Source: JAVVTR01 sp036653535 (GTDB lineage: Bacteria; Bacteroidota; Bacteroidia; Bacteroidales; P3). Taken from it: a DNA stretch of 64,000 bases. Under the pieces are notes generated by a model. It saw only the letters and a program-made list of their open reading frames with translations, was not told the DNA's origin and did not search any database. The stretch lies in contig JAVVTR010000001.1 in assembly GCA_036653535.1 (NCBI GenBank), positions 372,001 to 436,000 of the forward strand. Reading direction: 5' to 3'. Below are positions 59,427 to 64,000 of the stretch, in pieces (the stretch's first letter is position 1; every line of letters begins with the position of its first letter). Both the position numbers and the translations under genes were made by a program.

Positions 59427-60203
59427 ATGAATAACCTACTAACAGCCGAACGTGTATCCAACGATATTTCGGATAATTACGTTTTTCAACGTTCCCTATT
59501 AGCCTATTATACGGCAGCTAATCACATTAGCAACCGTGTATTAGAAATAGGGACAGGCACAGGATATGGCATTACTATTGTAGCGCCCAAAGCAAAATCC
59601 TTTATCACCATAGATAAAAACGAACCCTCTATAGAAATATTACAACAAGCCAAATTAATTGGAAATACCGAATTTCGTAAAGCCTCCGTACCCCCGCTCC
59701 CTTTTGCAGACAACACTTTCGATTTTGTTATTTCTTTTCAAGTAATAGAACACATACCCGACGACAAAAAATTGATTCAAGAAGTAAAAAGGGTATTACG
59801 CCCCGGTGGTAAATTTATTGTGACCACACCAAATAAAAAAATGTCACTCACAAGAAACCCTTGGCATATAAGAGAGTACACCGCTGAAGAAGGTAACACT
59901 CTTCTTAAGCAAGCTTTTTCCTCTGTAGAAAGCTTAGGTGTGTTTGGTAACGAAAAAATTATGGAATACTACCAAAAAAATAAAGAAAGGGTAGAAAACA
60001 TTACACGTTGGGATATTTTGAACCTACAATACCATCTGCCGCGACAAATTTTACAAATTCCTTACGATATTCTCAATCGAATGAACCGAAACAAGCTGCA
60101 CAAGCAAAATAGTAAATTGACCGAATCCATCCGTATGGAAGACTATTATATTGGCCCCGTCAACGACCAGTGTTTCGACTTATTTTATATCGCAGAAAAA
60201 TAA
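59427..60203 (+). CDS. Class I SAM-dependent methyltransferase
   Basis: 258 residues. SAM-binding motif I VLEIGTGTGYG (about 41-51), motif II TIDKNEP, motif III FADNTFDFVISFQVIEHI, and post-motif VLRPGGKFIVTTPNKK: a small-molecule or lipid-type UbiE/Methyltransf_11 enzyme. No substrate is evident. A convergent prfB gene follows. The codons for GTGTG read GGGACAGGCACAGG, coincidentally close to the dispersed-repeat core. Confidence 0.87.
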   Translation: MNNLLTAERVSNDISDNYVFQRSLLAYYTAANHISNRVLEIGTGTGYGITIVAPKAKSFITIDKNEPSIEILQQAKLIGNTEFRKASVPPLPFADNTFDFVISFQVIEHIPDDKKLIQEVKRVLRPGGKFIVTTPNKKMSLTRNPWHIREYTAEEGNTLLKQAFSSVESLGVFGNEKIMEYYQKNKERVENITRWDILNLQYHLPRQILQIPYDILNRMNRNKLHKQNSKLTESIRMEDYYIGPVNDQCFDLFYIAEK

Positions 60204-60312
60204 GCAGAATAAACAAAAGAAGCATATTTTCAAGAAGCGTAATTTCAAGAAAGAGTGATTTCTAAAAAAGGAAAGGAGAAAGATGAAAAACGAAAGAAGT
60301 CTTTCTTCCTTT

Positions 60313-61393
60313 CTAATATTTCATAAGATAGGTTTTAATAAAATCATCTATTTCCCCATCCAATACCGCCTGTACATTAGAAGTTTCCAATCCAGTACGT
60401 AAATCTTTAACCATTTTATAGGGCTGTAAAACATAAGAACGAATTTGAGATCCCCATTCTATTTTTTTCTTACTCCCCTCTATAGCCTCTATTTTTTCCC
60501 GCTTTTTACGCATTTCTATCTCATATAACTGAGAACGCAACATTTGCATTGCCTTTTCTCTGTTTTGCATCTGAGATCGCGTAATTTGACATTCTATAAT
60601 AATACCAGTAGGTGCATGCCGAAGTCTAACCGCTGTTTCCACTTTGTTTACGTTCTGCCCCCCCGGCCCGCTCGAACGATAAGTATCCCAGCTAATATCG
60701 GCCGGGCTAATTTCTATCTGTATATTATCATCAATGATAGGATATGCATAAACTGAAGCGAAAGAAGTGTGCCTCCTGGCAGCTGAGTCAAAGGGAGAAA
60801 TTCTAACCAAACGATGTACCCCATTCTCGCTTTTAAGATAGCCAAAAGCAAAATCGCCTTCTATTTCCAAAGTAACAGATTTAATACCAGCCTGTTCCCC
60901 TTCTTGATAATCTATAGTATTAACTTTATAGTTATGGCGTTCCGCCCAGCGCATATACATACGCATTAACATTTCCGCCCAATCTTGCGATTCCGTTCCA
61001 CCGGCTCCAGAGTTAATCGTAATAATAGCACCTAAGCGATCCGCTTCCTCTGAAAGCATATTTTTAAACTCCAAATCCTGTAATTGCAGTATAAGTTTTT
61101 CCAAAGCCTCTTCCGTTTCCACTTCCGTAGCTTCTCCCACTTCAAAAAAATCGGCTAAAACTTTCACATCCTCCCATGCAGACACTACCTGCATAAAAGC
61201 ATCCGTCCATGTTTTCTTTTGTTGAATACCCTTTAAAATCGCTTCCGCTTTTTTAGTATCCTCCCAAAAATCTATAGCTTGAGTTTTTAATTCTTCCTCT
61301 TGAATAAATTTTTGTTTCCCCTCCACATCAAAGGCACCTCCTTAGGTTCTCTATTCTTGAACCTATATCTTCCAATTTTTCTGCGTTATACAT
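60313..61393 (-). CDS. prfB: Peptide chain release factor 2, programmed +1 frameshift
   Basis: Full product about 359 residues: 21 codons from the ATG at 61393 (MYNAEKLEDIGSRIENLRRC) to CTT-TGA (61333-61328), then a +1 shift into the main frame (GAT at 61329) for 338 more residues ending at 60313. RF2 hydrolyses peptidyl-tRNA at UGA/UAA stops. Visible motifs: SPF stop-recognition tripeptide (VRISPFDSAARR) and GGQ (SSGPGGQNVNK). Gene-finders would wrongly start at a GTG (61326) inside the second frame. Autoregulation by the UGA codon is established for prfB. It lies 12 bp after secA on the same strand, so secA-prfB is probably an operon. Confidence 0.95.
61328..61343 (-). promoter_or_regulatory. 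prfB frameshift signal (SD, CTT, TGA)
   Basis: On the minus strand AAGGAGG (61343-61337) is followed by TGC CTT TGA (61336-61328). This is the conserved prfB shift cassette: an internal Shine-Dalgarno three bases before CUU, then the UGA that RF2 itself reads. Confidence 0.95.
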
Positions 61394-61405
61394 GCCCTCT
61401 AAAAT

Positions 61406-64000
61406 TTAAGCCTCCTGTTGTCCATGGCAATTTTTATACTTTTTGCCACTTCCACAAGGACAAGGATCATTGCGACCTACTTTTTTTTCTACATGAACCG
61501 GCTGTGTTTTTTGTTTTTCCTGCCCTATATTCGCTTGACCTGGACGGTTACGAACATCATTTTCCACATCCTCTGCACGCGAAGTACGCATTCTACTCAT
61601 ATCGGTTTGTTGTATTTTAGCTTCTTTTACCTGCTCCGGATCGGGAGAAGGTAAATGCCCCAAACATAAAAAGGTACTAACATCCCGATTCACCTCTATA
61701 ATCAACTGCTTAAACAATTGAAATGCCTCAAATTTATAAATCAACAAAGGATCTTTTTGCTCATAAGTGGCGTTTTGTACCGATTGTTTTAAATCGTCCA
61801 TTTCACGCAAATGCTCCTTCCAAGCATCATCAATAACAGCCAAACAGAGCCCTTTTTGAATAGCAGTAATTATTTCCTTTCCATTGCTCTCCAAGCATTT
61901 TTTAATATTAGCCACCACCTGCAATGTTTTTTTGCCGTCGGTAATAGGAATAGCAATGTTTTCAAAGCGGGAACCTTGGTTTTCATAAACCCCTTTAATA
62001 ATCGGATAAGCATCTCTCATAATTACCTCCGATTTTTGACGATAAGATTCGTAAACAGCCTGAAATATAGTCTCACAAACCTGATCTAAACGTCCCGACA
62101 ATGCCTCGTTTTCATCTACCGGCGACTCTAAGCCAAACACCCGAATAAGCCCATTATTAAACATTTCAAAGTCACGGTTTTCTCTATATTCTCCCAACAT
62201 ATTTTCCACCGTATCATACATCATATTGGCAATATCAATAGTAAGACGTTCTCCATATAAAGCATGCCGACGTTTTTTATAGATTACCTCTCTTTGCGCA
62301 TTCATTACATCATCGTATTCCAACAAACGCTTACGCACACCAAAGTGGTTTTCCTCTACTTTTTTCTGGGCCCGTTCAATGGCTTTAGTAATCATCGGAG
62401 CTTGGATCTCATCCCCCTCTTTATAACCCATACGATCCATAACTGCAGCTATTCGCTGAGAAGCAAATAAACGCATTAAATTATCTTCCAAAGAAACAAA
62501 AAACTGAGAAGTACCAGGATCGCCCTGACGTCCAGCACGTCCTCTTAACTGCCTATCTACACGACGGGATTCATGTCGTTCCGTTCCAATAATCGCCAAT
62601 CCCCCCGATTCCTTAACCCCTTCTCCTAATTTTATATCGGTACCACGACCAGCCATATTCGTAGCAATAGTAACCGTTCCAGGCCTACCCGCTTCCGCTA
62701 CTATATCCGCTTCTTTCTTATGTAACTTTGCATTTAAAACATTATGCTTTATATTCCGTCCCTTAAGCATACGACTAAGCAATTCCGATATTTCTACCGA
62801 AGTAGTACCCACCAAAACCGGCCTACCAGCAACTACTAATTTGTCGATTTCCTCAATAACCGCATTATATTTCTCTCTTTTCGTTTTATAAATCAAATCT
62901 TCTCTATCGGCACGAATAACCGGTCTATTGGTTGGAATACAAACCACATCCAATTTGTAAATATTCCACAACTCTCCTGCTTCGGTCTCCGCTGTACCAG
63001 TCATCCCCGCCAGTTTAGAATACATACGAAAATAATTTTGAAGAGTGATAGTAGCATAGGTTTGAGTAGCAGCTTCTACTTTTACGCTTTCCTTTGCTTC
63101 CAAGGCCTGATGCAAACCATCCGAATAACGCCGGCCTTCCATAATACGGCCTGTTTGTTCATCTACAATTTTTACCTCATTGTCAATAACTACGTATTCC
63201 ACATCCTTTTCAAATAAAGCATACGCTTTAAGCAATTGATTTAATGTATGCACCCTATCCGATTGAATGGCATAATCGCGCATAATTTCATTTTTCTTTT
63301 CTACCTTCGCTACCGAATCTAAAGTCGATTTTTCCAATTCTGCCAATTCCGCCCCCACATCCGTTAAAAGGTAATACTTAGCATCGTTAGCTCCAGAAGA
63401 AAGAAAATCCACCCCTCTATCGGTAAGATCTATCGTATTCATTTTTTCATCAATCACAAACAAAAGTTCGTCATCAATAAGGTGCATGTTTTTACTCTGA
63501 TCCTGCAAATAAATATTTTCCGTTTTTTGCAAGAGAGTCTTCATGCCCGGTTCACTCAGAAACTTAATAAGGGCTTTATTCTTAGGAAGCCCACGATGGG
63601 CTCTAAACAAAAGATCTCCTCCTTTTTTTTCATTTTCCGCACTTGGAGTACCTATTAGTAAACGCTTAGCATCGGCCAAAAGTTGCGTTACTTCATTTTT
63701 TTGTGCATTATAAATTTTTTCAATTTGAGGGCGTAATTCCTCAAACTCCTGATTTTCGCCTTTAAAAGTAGGACCCGAAATAATAAGAGGAGTACGAGCA
63801 TCGTCAATCAAAACAGAATCGACCTCATCCACAATCGCATAGTTATGTTTACGTTGAACCAATTCCTGCGGATTACGACACATATTATCTCTTAGATAAT
63901 CGAAGCCAAATTCATTATTGGTACCATAGGTAACATCGGCCAAATAAGCCTTGCGTCTCTCTTCGGTACTGGGTTGATGCTTATCAATACAATCTACTTT
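61406..64000 (-). CDS. secA: Preprotein translocase ATPase SecA (partial, 5' end outside window)
   Basis: 864 residues visible; the reading frame is open to the window edge, so about 230 N-terminal residues (including Walker A) are missing. SecA drives Sec-dependent export and associates with SecYEG. Visible: NNEFGFDYLRDN, AIVDEVDSVLIDDARTPLIISG, the NBD2 motif GTSVEISELLSRML...HNVLNAKLHKKEADIV, ATNMAGRGTDIKLG, GLAIIGTERHESRRVDRQLRGRAGRQGDPG, and the C-terminal zinc-binding tail VGRNDPCPCGSGKKYKNCHG, which contacts SecB or ribosomes. prfB follows 12 bp downstream. Confidence 0.97.
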   Translation of the reverse strand, partial: KVDCIDKHQPSTEERRKAYLADVTYGTNNEFGFDYLRDNMCRNPQELVQRKHNYAIVDEVDSVLIDDARTPLIISGPTFKGENQEFEELRPQIEKIYNAQKNEVTQLLADAKRLLIGTPSAENEKKGGDLLFRAHRGLPKNKALIKFLSEPGMKTLLQKTENIYLQDQSKNMHLIDDELLFVIDEKMNTIDLTDRGVDFLSSGANDAKYYLLTDVGAELAELEKSTLDSVAKVEKKNEIMRDYAIQSDRVHTLNQLLKAYALFEKDVEYVVIDNEVKIVDEQTGRIMEGRRYSDGLHQALEAKESVKVEAATQTYATITLQNYFRMYSKLAGMTGTAETEAGELWNIYKLDVVCIPTNRPVIRADREDLIYKTKREKYNAVIEEIDKLVVAGRPVLVGTTSVEISELLSRMLKGRNIKHNVLNAKLHKKEADIVAEAGRPGTVTIATNMAGRGTDIKLGEGVKESGGLAIIGTERHESRRVDRQLRGRAGRQGDPGTSQFFVSLEDNLMRLFASQRIAAVMDRMGYKEGDEIQAPMITKAIERAQKKVEENHFGVRKRLLEYDDVMNAQREVIYKKRRHALYGERLTIDIANMMYDTVENMLGEYRENRDFEMFNNGLIRVFGLESPVDENEALSGRLDQVCETIFQAVYESYRQKSEVIMRDAYPIIKGVYENQGSRFENIAIPITDGKKTLQVVANIKKCLESNGKEIITAIQKGLCLAVIDDAWKEHLREMDDLKQSVQNATYEQKDPLLIYKFEAFQLFKQLIIEVNRDVSTFLCLGHLPSPDPEQVKEAKIQQTDMSRMRTSRAEDVENDVRNRPGQANIGQEKQKTQPVHVEKKVGRNDPCPCGSGKKYKNCHGQQEA

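Noticed and set aside
59551..59566. GGGACAGGCACAGG inside the methyltransferase gene as another copy of the dispersed element
   Set aside because: It encodes the universally conserved motif I GTGTG, the base preceding GGGACAGG is A and not G, and no ACAC-like flank precedes it. Coincidence is the simpler reading.
60313..61326. prfB as a simple 337-residue gene starting at GTG 61326
   Set aside because: The frame lacks the RF2 N-terminus, while the upstream frame with the SD-CTT-TGA cassette supplies it.

Overview
The window is a low-GC (roughly one third G+C) chromosomal segment from a member of the Bacteroidota. Four things point there: two secreted proteins end in type IX secretion (Por) C-terminal sorting domains; many genes are preceded by the Bacteroidota -7 promoter box TAnnTTTG and lack strong Shine-Dalgarno sequences; several families are typical of the phylum (DUF4834, S46 dipeptidyl-peptidase, TPR-HTH regulator, split LysO exporter); and ATP-dependent PEP carboxykinase is present. 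No plasmid, phage or CRISPR locus was seen. Genus is not determinable by eye.

Layout. 0.1-6.1 kb: a large T9SS-exported surface protein and a TPR/LuxR-like membrane regulator, both on the minus strand. 6.4-12 kb: a copper-type P1B ATPase, then an O-antigen-ligase-like protein and a MATE exporter. 12.2-16.7 kb: thiL, an S4 RNA-binding protein, der, initiator tRNA-fMet, and a GIN-domain lipoprotein. 16.8-25.6 kb, minus strand: a DPP11-like S46 peptidase, a PPDK-like protein without the PEP/pyruvate barrel, a TrmH-family methyltransferase, punA and lpxK. 26-37 kb, plus strand: rpmH, DUF4834, two YitT paralogues, pckA, a large outer-membrane beta-barrel chimera, pyk and a stand-alone riboflavin kinase. 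37-41 kb: a phospholipase-B-like Ntn hydrolase, a membrane protein and a RAYT (Y1, REP-associated tyrosine transposase) gene. 41.2-47.4 kb: a two-gene ThrE exporter, sufBCD and a HAD phosphatase. 47.5-57.5 kb: a CNNM/CBS protein, an FMN reductase, a T9SS subtilase, an EamA transporter, a split LysO exporter and Nif3. 57.7-64 kb: a zinc-ribbon coiled-coil protein, a lipoprotein, a methyltransferase, prfB with a programmed +1 frameshift, and the C-terminal three quarters of secA.

The most striking feature is a family of about 30 full copies, plus several truncated ones, of a tiny dispersed element with core GGGGACAGGC (usually ACACGGGGACAGGC followed by AC or T). It occurs throughout the window, mostly between genes, often just upstream of TAnnTTTG promoters or inside leaders, and three copies lie in frame within genes. 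Its 5' flank is locus-specific and is shared by neighbouring copies. Many full copies carry a truncated copy on their 5' side. One head-to-head pair brackets a promoter beside the only RAYT gene, which suggests a RAYT-linked mobile repeat system unlike the usual hairpin REPs. The window also has many local tandem duplications (17 to 99 bp units), mostly at gene ends, and at least two decayed genes.
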